64,000 nt of DNA from Kordiimonas aestuarii. Lineage in GTDB: Bacteria; Pseudomonadota; Alphaproteobacteria; Sphingomonadales; Kordiimonadaceae. The notes below the pieces were generated by a model. The model was not told the origin of the DNA. It was given only the letters and a program-made list of their open reading frames with translations, and did not search any database. The DNA lies in assembly GCF_025574465.1 (NCBI RefSeq), contig NZ_JAOBPP010000021.1, forward strand, positions 124,001 to 188,000. Direction: 5' to 3'. Within the stretch, counting starts at the first letter, position 1; every line of letters starts with the position of its first letter. Positions 8,617 to 16,589 of this stretch are shown piece by piece. A program made the translations under genes and the position numbers.

Positions 8617-10461
8617 GTGAGCATCCGCGATTTGAGGCAGGCCCCTTTTGTCCTTCTGGATGACAGCCGCCCCCCACACCGGGCGGGGCGGTCGGTGCTG
8701 TTTCATTCTCCTGATGACATTATCACGGCTCACCGGCTGGAAGAGGTTGGTCCGGCCTTGGCGCGCATGGATGACGCCGTGGCTCGGGGCTATCATCTCG
8801 CAGGCTGGATCGGATACGAGTGTGCCGCCTATTTTGAACCCCGGATTAAAAAGCGCATGGGGCCCCTGGCAAGCGAACCACTGCTGTGGATGCTGGTCAC
8901 ACGACAGCATCAGTCACTGACGGCGGCCGAGCTGAACGACCTTTTTCATGCCAGCCATCGCGGCAGCGGACGCCCAGCTCGGCTCGAGATCGGCACGCCG
9001 AAAGAAACCTCCGCGAGCTATGCTTCCGCCCTCAACCGCATTCACGACTATATAGCTGCAGGCGATGTGTATCAGATCAATCATACCTTCGTGCTGCCTG
9101 TTAATGTCGAAGGCGACGCACTGACGCTATATGAGCGGCTACGGCAAAACCAGCCGGTGCCCTATGGCGCTTTCATCGATACCGGTGACCGGCGGGTTCT
9201 CTCCCTTTCCCCGGAACTGTTTGTCGAACGCCACAAAACGCATCTTGCCTGTCGCCCGATGAAAGGCACCGCCCCCCGCGGTCGCACCACCGCAGAAGAC
9301 CAGACCGTGGCGGGGTTTTTGCGTAGTGACAGCAAATCCCGTGCAGAAAACCTCATGATTGTTGACCTGATTCGTAACGACCTGAGTCGGATCGCCAAAC
9401 ATGGCAGCGTTAAAGTGCCGGCCCTTTTTGAGGTTGAGAAGTACCCCACATTGCATCAGATGACCTCAACCGTCACCGCCGATGCGCCGGACGACCTGAC
9501 ACCATCTGAGCTTCTAGCCGCGCTGTTCCCATGTGGGTCGGTCACCGGCGCGCCAAAAGTACGGGCGATGGAAATTATCAATGAGCTTGAGCATGACCCT
9601 CGCGGCGTCTATTGCGGCGCAATCGGCCATTTCAGCCCGGAAACGAATCAAGGCGGACCGCGCTGGAGCCTGAATGTGCCAATTCGCACCATTGTGCTGG
9701 ACAGCGCCGGGCATGGGCGCCTGAGCATAGGCAGTGGTGTGGTTGCCGATAGTGACACAGCGGCTGAATATGAGGAATGCCTGCTGAAAGCGCGGTTCGC
9801 CCGCGAGGATGCTGACAGTTTCTCCCTGATTGAAACGTTGCGACTCGACACCGATGGCACCTACGCACGGCTCGACCGGCATCTGACCCGCCTGGCGGAT
9901 AGTGCTGCATACTTCGACTTTACTTATGATGACGCCAATGTGCGGGAGGTTTTGGCAGACCATGCGGCAGTATTTTCAGGCGCAAGCAAAACACGCCGGG
10001 TCCGGCTGCTTGTAGGACCACGCGGCTCGGCATCTGTCACCAGCACAGCATTGCCAGCCAAAGGACAGACGGAAGCTCGCGTCTGCATCGCCCGGCAGCG
10101 CACACGATCAGCCGACCGGTTTCTTGCCCATAAGACGACGCGCAGGCAGACGTATGACGGGGCCTTCGCCCAGGCTTTCAGCGCCGGATATGCTGATACG
10201 GTCTTCTTCAATGAACGCAATGAGTTGACGGAAGGCGCTATCAGTACGGTCTTCATTGTGGAGGGTGGCAAGTGGTATACCCCTCCCCTTGATGCTGGCG
10301 TACTGCCGGGTATCCTACGCGCGGAGCTGTTGGCGTCAGATGAAATGAAGATCATCGTCGAACCCATCAGCCGACGTCGGTTTCTGGATGCCGACGAGAT
10401 ATATATTGGCAACAGCGTGCGTGGTCTGCGACGCGTCACGCTGGATATCACAACACGTTAG
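8617..10461 (+). CDS. pabB: PabB-PabC fusion: aminodeoxychorismate synthase/lyase
   Basis: Folate pathway enzyme making p-aminobenzoate from chorismate. The N-terminal chorismate-binding domain (about residues 1-430) shows GDVYQINHTF, the catalytic block KSRAENLMIVDLIRNDLSRI, FPCGSVTGAPKVRAMEII and the C-terminal GSGVVADSD. A class IV aminotransferase-fold domain follows (about 440-614; FSLIETLRLDTDGTYARLDR, then NELTEGAISTVFIVEGG), fitting aminodeoxychorismate lyase. GTG at 8617 follows GACAGGT and fits the usual N-terminus; the frame is open back to GTG 8515. The glutaminase (PabA) is not in the window. The FAH gene begins 10 bases after. Confidence 0.93.
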   Translation: MSIRDLRQAPFVLLDDSRPPHRAGRSVLFHSPDDIITAHRLEEVGPALARMDDAVARGYHLAGWIGYECAAYFEPRIKKRMGPLASEPLLWMLVTRQHQSLTAAELNDLFHASHRGSGRPARLEIGTPKETSASYASALNRIHDYIAAGDVYQINHTFVLPVNVEGDALTLYERLRQNQPVPYGAFIDTGDRRVLSLSPELFVERHKTHLACRPMKGTAPRGRTTAEDQTVAGFLRSDSKSRAENLMIVDLIRNDLSRIAKHGSVKVPALFEVEKYPTLHQMTSTVTADAPDDLTPSELLAALFPCGSVTGAPKVRAMEIINELEHDPRGVYCGAIGHFSPETNQGGPRWSLNVPIRTIVLDSAGHGRLSIGSGVVADSDTAAEYEECLLKARFAREDADSFSLIETLRLDTDGTYARLDRHLTRLADSAAYFDFTYDDANVREVLADHAAVFSGASKTRRVRLLVGPRGSASVTSTALPAKGQTEARVCIARQRTRSADRFLAHKTTRRQTYDGAFAQAFSAGYADTVFFNERNELTEGAISTVFIVEGGKWYTPPLDAGVLPGILRAELLASDEMKIIVEPISRRRFLDADEIYIGNSVRGLRRVTLDITTR

Positions 10462-10471
10462 GAGAGACGGC

Positions 10472-11344
10472 ATGCGGCTTGCGCGATTGAGGAAAGACGA
10501 TCTCGACATTCTCGCTTTTGTAGATGGCGACCGCTTTCTGCCCACAGGTAGCGCGCTCCCCGGCGCTCCACAGGACCTGGGTGCATTCCTGCGCACCGCG
10601 AGCTGGAACACAGGCGCTGAAGCCGCCGCCCGCCACGAGGGCTGGTTGTCGCTTGAGGGTGTGACTTGGCTGCCGCCACTCGGCCCCGCCAGCCGCATTT
10701 TTTGTGTTGGCAAAAACTACGCCGACCACGCGCGCGAAATGGGGATGACAGCGCCAGGTGGCCCGGCAGCCCCTGACATCTTCATCCGTTTTCCGTCCAG
10801 CTTTGTCGGCCATGGCGGAGACATAGAATACCCTGTGGGTGACCCCACTTTCGACTTCGAGGGCGAACTTGCTGTGGTCATGGGTCGTGCCGGACGCGCT
10901 ATCGCCCCCGCAGATGCATGGAACCATGTTTTTGGACTGACGGCCGCCAACGACGGCTCGTTACGCCGCCTGCAAAAGCGCACAAGCCAGTTCACGCTGG
11001 GGAAAAATTTCGACCGGTCCGGCGCACTCGGCCCGACCATCGCACCAATCCACGCCTTTGATCTGCCGCTCAGGCTTGGCGTGCGCACCTTTGTGGACGA
11101 CGCCGTGATGCAAAACGGCAATACCGACCAGATGCTGTTTGATGTGCCCCATGTGATCGCCACCATCAGCGCAATAACAGAGCTTGAGCCAGGCGATATT
11201 ATCCTGACAGGCACACCGGCCGGTGTCGGCGCAGGGCGTACCCCCCCGTTGTTTCTCTCCCCCGGCCAACGCCTGCGCGTGGAGATTGACGCGCTCGATT
11301 CGCTTGAGGTTTCGGTGCAGCCCGTCGATATCGAACCCGTCTGA
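10472..11344 (+). CDS. fumarylacetoacetate hydrolase family protein
   Basis: 290-aa metal-dependent hydrolase/isomerase of the FAH fold. The small N-terminal domain is followed by FCVGKNYADHAREMG (start of catalytic domain, about residue 80), FDFEGELAVVMG with metal-binding Glu residues, and ILTGTPAGVG near 245. Family members cleave acylpyruvates or decarboxylate/hydrate aromatic-breakdown intermediates; substrate unknown. ATG at 10472 follows AGGAGAG directly behind pabBC, so the two are probably cotranscribed, though a functional link is not evident. Confidence 0.92.
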   Translation: MRLARLRKDDLDILAFVDGDRFLPTGSALPGAPQDLGAFLRTASWNTGAEAAARHEGWLSLEGVTWLPPLGPASRIFCVGKNYADHAREMGMTAPGGPAAPDIFIRFPSSFVGHGGDIEYPVGDPTFDFEGELAVVMGRAGRAIAPADAWNHVFGLTAANDGSLRRLQKRTSQFTLGKNFDRSGALGPTIAPIHAFDLPLRLGVRTFVDDAVMQNGNTDQMLFDVPHVIATISAITELEPGDIILTGTPAGVGAGRTPPLFLSPGQRLRVEIDALDSLEVSVQPVDIEPV

Positions 11345-11430
11345 GGCCAACAGAAGCACCAGACATGCAGCCCGCCGCCTTGGCTTCGGCATGCTCTCAC
11401 CACGCTTTTGCCTAAATTTTCATGCACACA

Positions 11431-11445
11431 TTAACTGGTTCTTTA
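11431..11445 (+). promoter_or_regulatory. near-consensus CtrA-type box
   Basis: TTAA-N7-TTTA in front of the 68-aa gene resembles the alphaproteobacterial CtrA site TTAA-N7-TTAA with one mismatch. A match this short can arise by chance. Confidence 0.2.
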
Positions 11446-11549
11446 GATGTGAAGCGTAGTCTTTTCCTTGTCGCAGAGGGTCAGCTTTGGTGGGGATTGA
11501 GCCGACCCGTATGAGACACGCTCGATAGCTTAACTAAGGTAAAAAGAGT

Positions 11550-11756
11550 ATGCGTTCATCATCCACCGGTGCTTCCTCTGTATCCACGGCAGATTTCGAA
11601 GATAGTTATATTTCTGACGACTGCCGCGCTCTCGCCGTCCGGCTTTCGGGCCATATGGGTCTTGAGCATGCAATGCAGATCAGTAACGAGAATCAGTGGC
11701 ATGGTGTCGTAGCCGCGCTTCGCGAAATGCAGCAGAAAAAAAAGCGCATCTGCTGA
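11550..11756 (+). CDS. small protein of unknown function (68 aa)
   Basis: ATG preceded by AAGGT at plausible spacing. The product has a Ser/Thr-rich start (MRSSSTGASSVSTADFED) followed by a helical second half (GHMGLEHAMQISNENQW, ALREMQQKKKRIC) ending in a basic tail. No membrane segment. I recognise no family. It lies alone between the FAH gene and the Ton operon; a weak CtrA-like box sits about 105 bases upstream. Confidence 0.5.
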   Translation: MRSSSTGASSVSTADFEDSYISDDCRALAVRLSGHMGLEHAMQISNENQWHGVVAALREMQQKKKRIC

Positions 11757-12390
11757 ACTTTCTAAACCAAAGTTTTAGGGTGTAACTTTTGTTACGCCCA
11801 AGCTGTAATCATCAACCGATAGTAGCGATACCCCTCTAAACATTTGACTTTTTACCAAAAAAGTTACATTATCACATAATCAAACACCCTGTCATTCAGG
11901 TGATCCGACGCAGTAAAATTATATGTTGACTCCGTCTCAGACACGAAAAGTGAAATTTTTGCTTGGAATCGCAGAAGATTCTTGGATGATAGGCACCGAG
12001 CCGGACCGCCCGTCTCATTTTCGAAAATGGTGCATGTGAGTGCACCGGATATGAAAACAACGATAAAAATCGTCCTCCCACCTCCCCGAGGAGGGACATG
12101 TGATGGCGAGAAACATAACGAGATAACACGGAATTAATTCGTGAGGCGGTCGGCACAATTGGGAGAGGTACGGGAAAGCCTTTTGAAACAACATTCGTAT
12201 CAGACCGGAAATGATAAATTTCGGCTTCTGCGTGATGTTGGCTTGCTCCCAATTTTATAGGGTAAAGGTTTCGGGCCTTAAGGGTGTTCTCGCCCTGCGG
12301 CTTATAATCTTTGCAAGGTTTAATCCGCTGCATGGGGGATCTTTTCGGAGATAAATCATGCGGCTTTGTTAAAACCCATGTGGGCAGAAA
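11757..12390. other. 634-base leader/intergenic region before the Ton operon
   Basis: Visibly AT-richer than its flanks in the first 150 bases. It holds a hairpin with one wobble pair right after the 68-aa gene (11778-11799; GGGTGTAA with TTACGCCC) and a CCTCC-ccga-GGAGG hairpin near 12080-12095. A long open frame on the minus strand is not protein-like. I see no riboswitch I can name; it may be a long 5' leader of the Ton operon. Confidence 0.4.
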
Positions 12391-13167
12391 ATGGATAAGG
12401 CTAAAGTGAAACGGATAGCTGTCTCGACGGCTGCGGTTGCCTCGATCCTTCTCGGCGCAACTCTTGCCAACGCACAAGATGCACGCCTGAAGTCGATCGT
12501 AGAAGAGGTCAACCAGGCCACTAAACTCGCACAGGAATCTCAGCAACGCATTGATAAAACTGCTGATGCCACTTCCAAACTTTTTGGTGAATACCGTACG
12601 GTATTGAAAACCAACGCTGGTCTTGAGGCTTACAATGCCCAACAAAAGCGTGTGATCAAAAAGCAGGAAGAAGAGATCGTCAAAATCAAAAACTCGATCG
12701 GTCGTATCGACGAAATCAAACGTCAGATTACGCCGCTCATGCTTGATATGATCTCCAACCTGGAGGAATTCATTAAAGCGGACGTGCCTTTCCAGCGCGA
12801 CGAACGCCTTGAGCGTGTCGAAGCCCTGCGGGATGCCATGGACGATCCAAACGTAAGCGATCCAGAGCGCTTCCGTGTTGTGCTTGAGGCCTACAAAGCC
12901 GAAACGCAGTACGGTCGTTCTGTAAACGCCTACGAAGCAAAACTGGACGATGGTCGTACAGTGAACTTCGTTCGCGTCGGTCGTGTTGGCTTCTATTATC
13001 AAACCAAAGACGGCAAAGAGTCCGCGGCTTGGGATAAAGAATCCGGTACGTGGAAGAAACTGGACGAAGAGTTTGCGGCTCCTGTGAAAAATATGATCCG
13101 CATGGCTCGTCGTCAGGTTCCATTTGATATCGTGGAACTTCCGATCCAGGCGCCGAAAGGGAAATAA
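12391..13167 (+). CDS. DUF3450 family periplasmic coiled-coil protein
   Basis: 258-aa secreted protein (signal peptide ending ATLANAQ near residue 29), then a long helical region (IVEEVNQATKLAQESQQRID, NAQQKRVIKKQEEEIVKIK) and a beta-rich end with the DUF3450-typical VNFVRVGRVGFYYQTKDG. The family is the usual first gene of TonB2/TtpC-type clusters and is thought to assist the ExbB-like complex in the periplasm; no enzymatic role is known. The stop is two bases from the TtpC-like start. The ATG has only a weak ribosome site. Confidence 0.9.
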   Translation: MDKAKVKRIAVSTAAVASILLGATLANAQDARLKSIVEEVNQATKLAQESQQRIDKTADATSKLFGEYRTVLKTNAGLEAYNAQQKRVIKKQEEEIVKIKNSIGRIDEIKRQITPLMLDMISNLEEFIKADVPFQRDERLERVEALRDAMDDPNVSDPERFRVVLEAYKAETQYGRSVNAYEAKLDDGRTVNFVRVGRVGFYYQTKDGKESAAWDKESGTWKKLDEEFAAPVKNMIRMARRQVPFDIVELPIQAPKGK

Positions 13168-13169
13168 CA

Positions 13170-14534
13170 ATGAAAAAGATTCTGACATCAGCTGCTGTCC
13201 TGGTCTTTGGCGCGACCTTCGCCGCCCAGGCTCAAACCGCCGATCTCAACTCCCTTCTCACCAAAGTTCGTGAAGGCAGCGTGACCGAGTCCGCTGAACA
13301 CAAACGTCGTGAGGCCGAGTTCCAGGCGCGTAAGAGCGAACAGCAACAACTTCTCGCGCAGGCTCGCGCAGAGCAAGAACGCCTCGAGCGCGAATCTGCG
13401 CGTCTTGAGGAAACTCGTCGCGCAAACGAAGAAGAAATCGCAAAACAGGTTCAGATGCAGCGCGACCGTCTTGGTCAGCTTCAGGAACTGTTCGGTGTTC
13501 TTCAACAAGCTGCGGGTGACGCCAAGTCTGTTATCAAGACGTCACACGTGACCATCGACAACCCAGGTCGCATGGAAGAAATCGACAATCTGGTAGCAAA
13601 AGCTGCGGACGCATCCGAGTTGCCAACAATCGACGAAATCCGTACATGGCCTAGCCAGATGATCCTCGAAGCAATCGGTTCCGGCCAGGTTGTGACCTTC
13701 GATCACGAAGTGAGCCTGACAGACGGCACGAGCACGGTTGTGCCGCTGACCCGCGTTGGTGACTTCGCGTTGATGAGCGGTGACAAATACTACACGCTGA
13801 ACAACGACGGTTCTGTTGCTGAACTGCAGCGTCAGCCTTCCAGCCGGTTCACCGACACTGTGGATGAGTTCACGGACGCAAACTCCGGTCTCGTGGGTGT
13901 TGGTATCGATCCGACCCGTGGTCAACTCCTCAACCTCGAAGTTGAGCGCCCGACACCACGCGAACGTCTCGACCAAGGTGGCGTAATCGGTTACATCACT
14001 CTTGCTCTGGGTGCGGTTGGCGTTCTGATGGCGATCGTACAGTGGATTTACCTCCTGATCGTTAAAGGCAAAGTACGTCGTCAGATCCAGTCTGACACGG
14101 TCAACACCAACAACCCGCTTGGTCGTGTTCTTGCTGTTTACGAAAACAACAAAAACGTTGACGTAGAAACGCTTGAGCTGAAGCTCGACGAAGCGATCCT
14201 GAAGGAAACGCCCGCCCTTGAGCGCTTCCTTGTTCTGATCAAACTGATCTCCGCTGTGGCACCACTCTTTGGTCTTCTTGGTACGGTGACCGGTATGATC
14301 GAAACCTTCCAGGCCATTACCCTCTTTGGTACTGGTGACCCAAGCATGATGGCTTCCGGTATTTCGGCCGCTCTCATGACGACGGTTGAAGGTCTCATGG
14401 TCGCTATCCCGACTCTGCTCCTGCACGCCTTTGTTGCCGGTACCTCCAAGTCCGTGATTCACGTACTTGAAGAGCAATCCGCTGGCATCATCGCCGTACA
14501 CGCAGAGAAGGAGCATGCGAATGCTAGCGCTTAA
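13170..14534 (+). CDS. TtpC-like MotA/TolQ/ExbB proton-channel protein
   Basis: 454 aa. Signal peptide (FGATFAAQAQ), long periplasmic coiled coil (about residues 35-115, e.g. EQERLERESARLEETRR), beta-rich domain, then three membrane helices: GYITLALGAVGVLMAIVQW near 275, and the ExbB/TolQ pair around VAPLFGLLGTVTGMIETFQ and ALMTTVEGLMVAIPTLLLHA. In Vibrio, TtpC joins ExbB2-ExbD2-TonB2 to energise outer-membrane transport by proton flow. It overlaps the next exbB by 14 bases. Confidence 0.92.
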   Translation: MKKILTSAAVLVFGATFAAQAQTADLNSLLTKVREGSVTESAEHKRREAEFQARKSEQQQLLAQARAEQERLERESARLEETRRANEEEIAKQVQMQRDRLGQLQELFGVLQQAAGDAKSVIKTSHVTIDNPGRMEEIDNLVAKAADASELPTIDEIRTWPSQMILEAIGSGQVVTFDHEVSLTDGTSTVVPLTRVGDFALMSGDKYYTLNNDGSVAELQRQPSSRFTDTVDEFTDANSGLVGVGIDPTRGQLLNLEVERPTPRERLDQGGVIGYITLALGAVGVLMAIVQWIYLLIVKGKVRRQIQSDTVNTNNPLGRVLAVYENNKNVDVETLELKLDEAILKETPALERFLVLIKLISAVAPLFGLLGTVTGMIETFQAITLFGTGDPSMMASGISAALMTTVEGLMVAIPTLLLHAFVAGTSKSVIHVLEEQSAGIIAVHAEKEHANASA

Positions 14535-15048
14535 TGAAGCATTCGACGCGATCCGCCAGTTCATGGAAAGGGGCGGCGACGTCCTTTTCCTGATCCTCGC
14601 GGTCACGTTCATCATGTGGGTGCTAATCGTTGAGCGTCTCTGGTACTTCACGCTGGAGTTCAAGAAACAGAAGAACCGCGTAATTGATGCATGGGAATCC
14701 CGTGCCGAGCGCCGGTCCTGGTATGCACACAAAATCCGTGCTGCCATGATCTCTGAAGTGAACGACAACCTTAATCAGGGAATCGGTCTCATCAAAACGC
14801 TCGTCGCCCTTTGTCCGCTTGTCGGGCTTCTGGGCACAGTTACCGGCATGATCGAAGTGTTCGATGTCATGGGTTCGCAGGGGTCTTCAAACGCCCGTGC
14901 AATGGCAGCAGGTGTTTCAAAAGCAACAATCCCGACAATGGCGGGCATGGTTGCTGCGCTCTCGGGCGTGTTCCTGAGCACCTATATCGAACGCGTCGCC
15001 AAGCGTGAATCAGAGCGGCTCGAAGATAGCCTGACCATGGATCACTAG
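14521..15048 (+). CDS. exbB: ExbB-type proton channel subunit
   Basis: 175-aa three-helix protein: ILAVTFIMWVLIVERLWYF near residue 25, CPLVGLLGTVTGMIEVFDVM near 102, and TIPTMAGMVAALSGVFLSTY near 140. Forms the proton channel with ExbD. The ribosome site fixes the start: AAGGAG at 14508-14513 is seven bases before ATG 14521 but only one base before the other in-frame ATG at 14515. The gene begins inside the end of the TtpC-like gene. Confidence 0.93.
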   Translation: MLALNEAFDAIRQFMERGGDVLFLILAVTFIMWVLIVERLWYFTLEFKKQKNRVIDAWESRAERRSWYAHKIRAAMISEVNDNLNQGIGLIKTLVALCPLVGLLGTVTGMIEVFDVMGSQGSSNARAMAAGVSKATIPTMAGMVAALSGVFLSTYIERVAKRESERLEDSLTMDH

Positions 15049-15072
15049 GACCAGAAAGTCGGAGTTTAACCA

Positions 15073-15492
15073 ATGCGTAAATTCTCGAAGTCAGAGGAAG
15101 AAGCAGAAGTCAACATGACGCCGATGCTAGACATCGTGTTCATCATGCTGATCTTCTTCATCGTTACCGCTTCCTTTGTCAAAGAAGCTGGCCTGGAGAT
15201 TAATAAGCCGGAGGATAACAATACCCAGAACAATCCTCCGCCACCGGACGATGACAAGCGTGCCATTGCTTTCATTATCGATGACAACAACCGTATCTCT
15301 CATGATTTCCGCAACGTGGATATCTCGGCGGTTAGTTCAATCATCAAGAAGGAAAGTGTGGAACGCCCGGAAGCGCCGGTTGTGATCCAGGCTTCAGAGG
15401 GTGCCTTTACCGGCAACGTCATTCGTATCTATGACGCTGCACTGGCTATCGGCATTGCTCGCGAAAAGATCGTCGTAACGCCCAAGAAATAA
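15073..15492 (+). CDS. exbD: ExbD-type proton channel subunit (first copy)
   Basis: 139 aa. Short cytosolic start, single helix with the ExbD signature MTPMLDIVFIMLIFFIVTA including the proton-carrying Asp (about residue 25), then a periplasmic domain (ERPEAPVVIQASEGAF, VIRIYDAALAIGIAREKIVV). Proline/asparagine-rich linker (NNTQNNPPPPDDDK) after the helix. Works with ExbB to harvest proton motive force. A near-duplicate follows 60 bases downstream. Confidence 0.95.
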   Translation: MRKFSKSEEEAEVNMTPMLDIVFIMLIFFIVTASFVKEAGLEINKPEDNNTQNNPPPPDDDKRAIAFIIDDNNRISHDFRNVDISAVSSIIKKESVERPEAPVVIQASEGAFTGNVIRIYDAALAIGIAREKIVVTPKK

Positions 15493-15499
15493 AGCCGGT

Positions 15500-15538
15500 G
15501 GGGGCTAGCCCCCGCCTCAAGGGCCGCCCTTCAGGGCG
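15500..15538 (+). repeat. two hairpins between the tandem exbD genes
   Basis: A perfect 14-base palindrome GGGGGCTAGCCCCC (15500-15513) is followed by CGCCC-ttca-GGGCG (15525-15538). No T-run follows and the operon continues, so transcript processing, stability or partial attenuation between the exbD copies is more likely than termination. Confidence 0.6.
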
Positions 15539-15552
15539 TAGTGGAGAAAACA

Positions 15553-15954
15553 ATGCGAGACCACGCACAAAACCAAGAAGAGGATGCTGAAATCAACATG
15601 ACGCCGATGCTAGACATCGTGTTCATCATGTTGATCTTCTTCATCGTCACCGCGGTCTTCGTGAAGGAAGCCGGGGTTCAGGTCGTGAAGCCCGACGCGG
15701 AGTCAGCTGTTATCCAGAAACAGGTTAGCATTCTGATCGCCGTGACACCGAGCGACCTGATCCATATCAATCGTAACGAAGTGAAGCTGGAGGAAGTCCG
15801 CACCACTGTGGAAAAACTCCATGCGGAAAACCCGAAGGGGACAGTTGCGATCCAGGCTGATGTCGAATCGAAGGCAGGTTTGGTGATGAAAGTGTATGAC
15901 GCTGTGCGCGATGCCGGCGTTGACAAAATAGCCATTGCTGCGGAGAGGAACTGA
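15553..15954 (+). CDS. exbD: ExbD-type proton channel subunit (second copy)
   Basis: 133 aa, same architecture as the first copy: INMTPMLDIVFIMLIFF helix with the conserved Asp, then a periplasmic domain (GTVAIQADVESKAGLVMKVYDA). ATG at 15553 has GGAG upstream at good spacing; GTG at 15541 precedes that site and is rejected. The 60 bases at 15594-15653 match 15111-15170 at 58 positions, although the periplasmic parts differ strongly. The stop overlaps the tonB start by one base. Confidence 0.95.
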   Translation: MRDHAQNQEEDAEINMTPMLDIVFIMLIFFIVTAVFVKEAGVQVVKPDAESAVIQKQVSILIAVTPSDLIHINRNEVKLEEVRTTVEKLHAENPKGTVAIQADVESKAGLVMKVYDAVRDAGVDKIAIAAERN

Positions 15955-16571
15955 TGATTACTCGTGTAATTTCGTCGCTCTTGGCCGCATCCGCTGTAAC
16001 CTTTGGCCTGTTCTTTCTGATGAACAAGCTGGTTGCATTCAATGACGATGTTCGTCTGGATGAGGATAAGCAGCTACGGTTCATCGATGTTGTTGAAGAC
16101 ATCAATGAACAACCACCACAGCGCATGGAGCGCAAGGTAGAGAAGCCGCCAGAAGTGGAAGCTCCGCCGCCAGAGATGGAAACACCTCAGGTGGAGATTG
16201 ACGGACCGAACAAGATGAACCTTTCGATTGGCCGCGCGAACTCCGGTTCCGGTGTTGATCTTGGTTCCATCGACCTCGGGCCAAGCCAGGATGGTGACTA
16301 TCTGCCGCTTGTACGTGTACAGCCACAATACCCCCGCCGCGCTCAGGAACGTGGTATCGAGGGTTACGTGATCGTGGAGTTGACGGTGGCCGAAGACGGT
16401 ACTGTACCGCCTGAAAGCATCATCATCATCGAAGCCGACCCTAAAGGCTATTTTGAACGCGCTGCGACAAAAGCCGCAGAGAAGTTTAAATACAAGCCGA
16501 AGGTTGTAAACGGCAAACCGCAAAAGGTGACCGGTGTTAAATACCGCTTCTCCTTTGACTTGGCTGATTAA
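15954..16571 (+). CDS. tonB: TonB energy transducer
   Basis: 205 aa. N-terminal anchor (VISSLLAASAVTFGLFFLM), proline-rich periplasmic spacer (EKPPEVEAPPPEMETPQVE, about residues 62-82) and C-terminal TonB domain starting at YLPLVRVQPQYPRRAQERGI and ending KVTGVKYRFSFDLAD. Couples the ExbB/ExbD motor to TonB-dependent outer-membrane receptors. Sixth gene of the Ton operon; the spacer is short, as in TonB2-type proteins. Confidence 0.95.
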   Translation: MITRVISSLLAASAVTFGLFFLMNKLVAFNDDVRLDEDKQLRFIDVVEDINEQPPQRMERKVEKPPEVEAPPPEMETPQVEIDGPNKMNLSIGRANSGSGVDLGSIDLGPSQDGDYLPLVRVQPQYPRRAQERGIEGYVIVELTVAEDGTVPPESIIIIEADPKGYFERAATKAAEKFKYKPKVVNGKPQKVTGVKYRFSFDLAD

Positions 16572-16589
16572 GGGGGACAGGAGAAAATC

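Noticed and set aside
11896..13188. 430-codon open frame on the minus strand
   Set aside because: Antisense to the DUF3450 gene, which has signal peptide and family motifs; the minus product has no protein-like domain and extends into an AT-rich leader.
13542..14768. 408-codon minus-strand frame across the TtpC/ExbB genes
   Set aside because: Long only because of codon bias in the genuine plus-strand operon.
15500..15538. Terminator splitting the Ton operon
   Set aside because: Strong stems but no T-run, and the next gene has its own ribosome site and continues the same functional operon.
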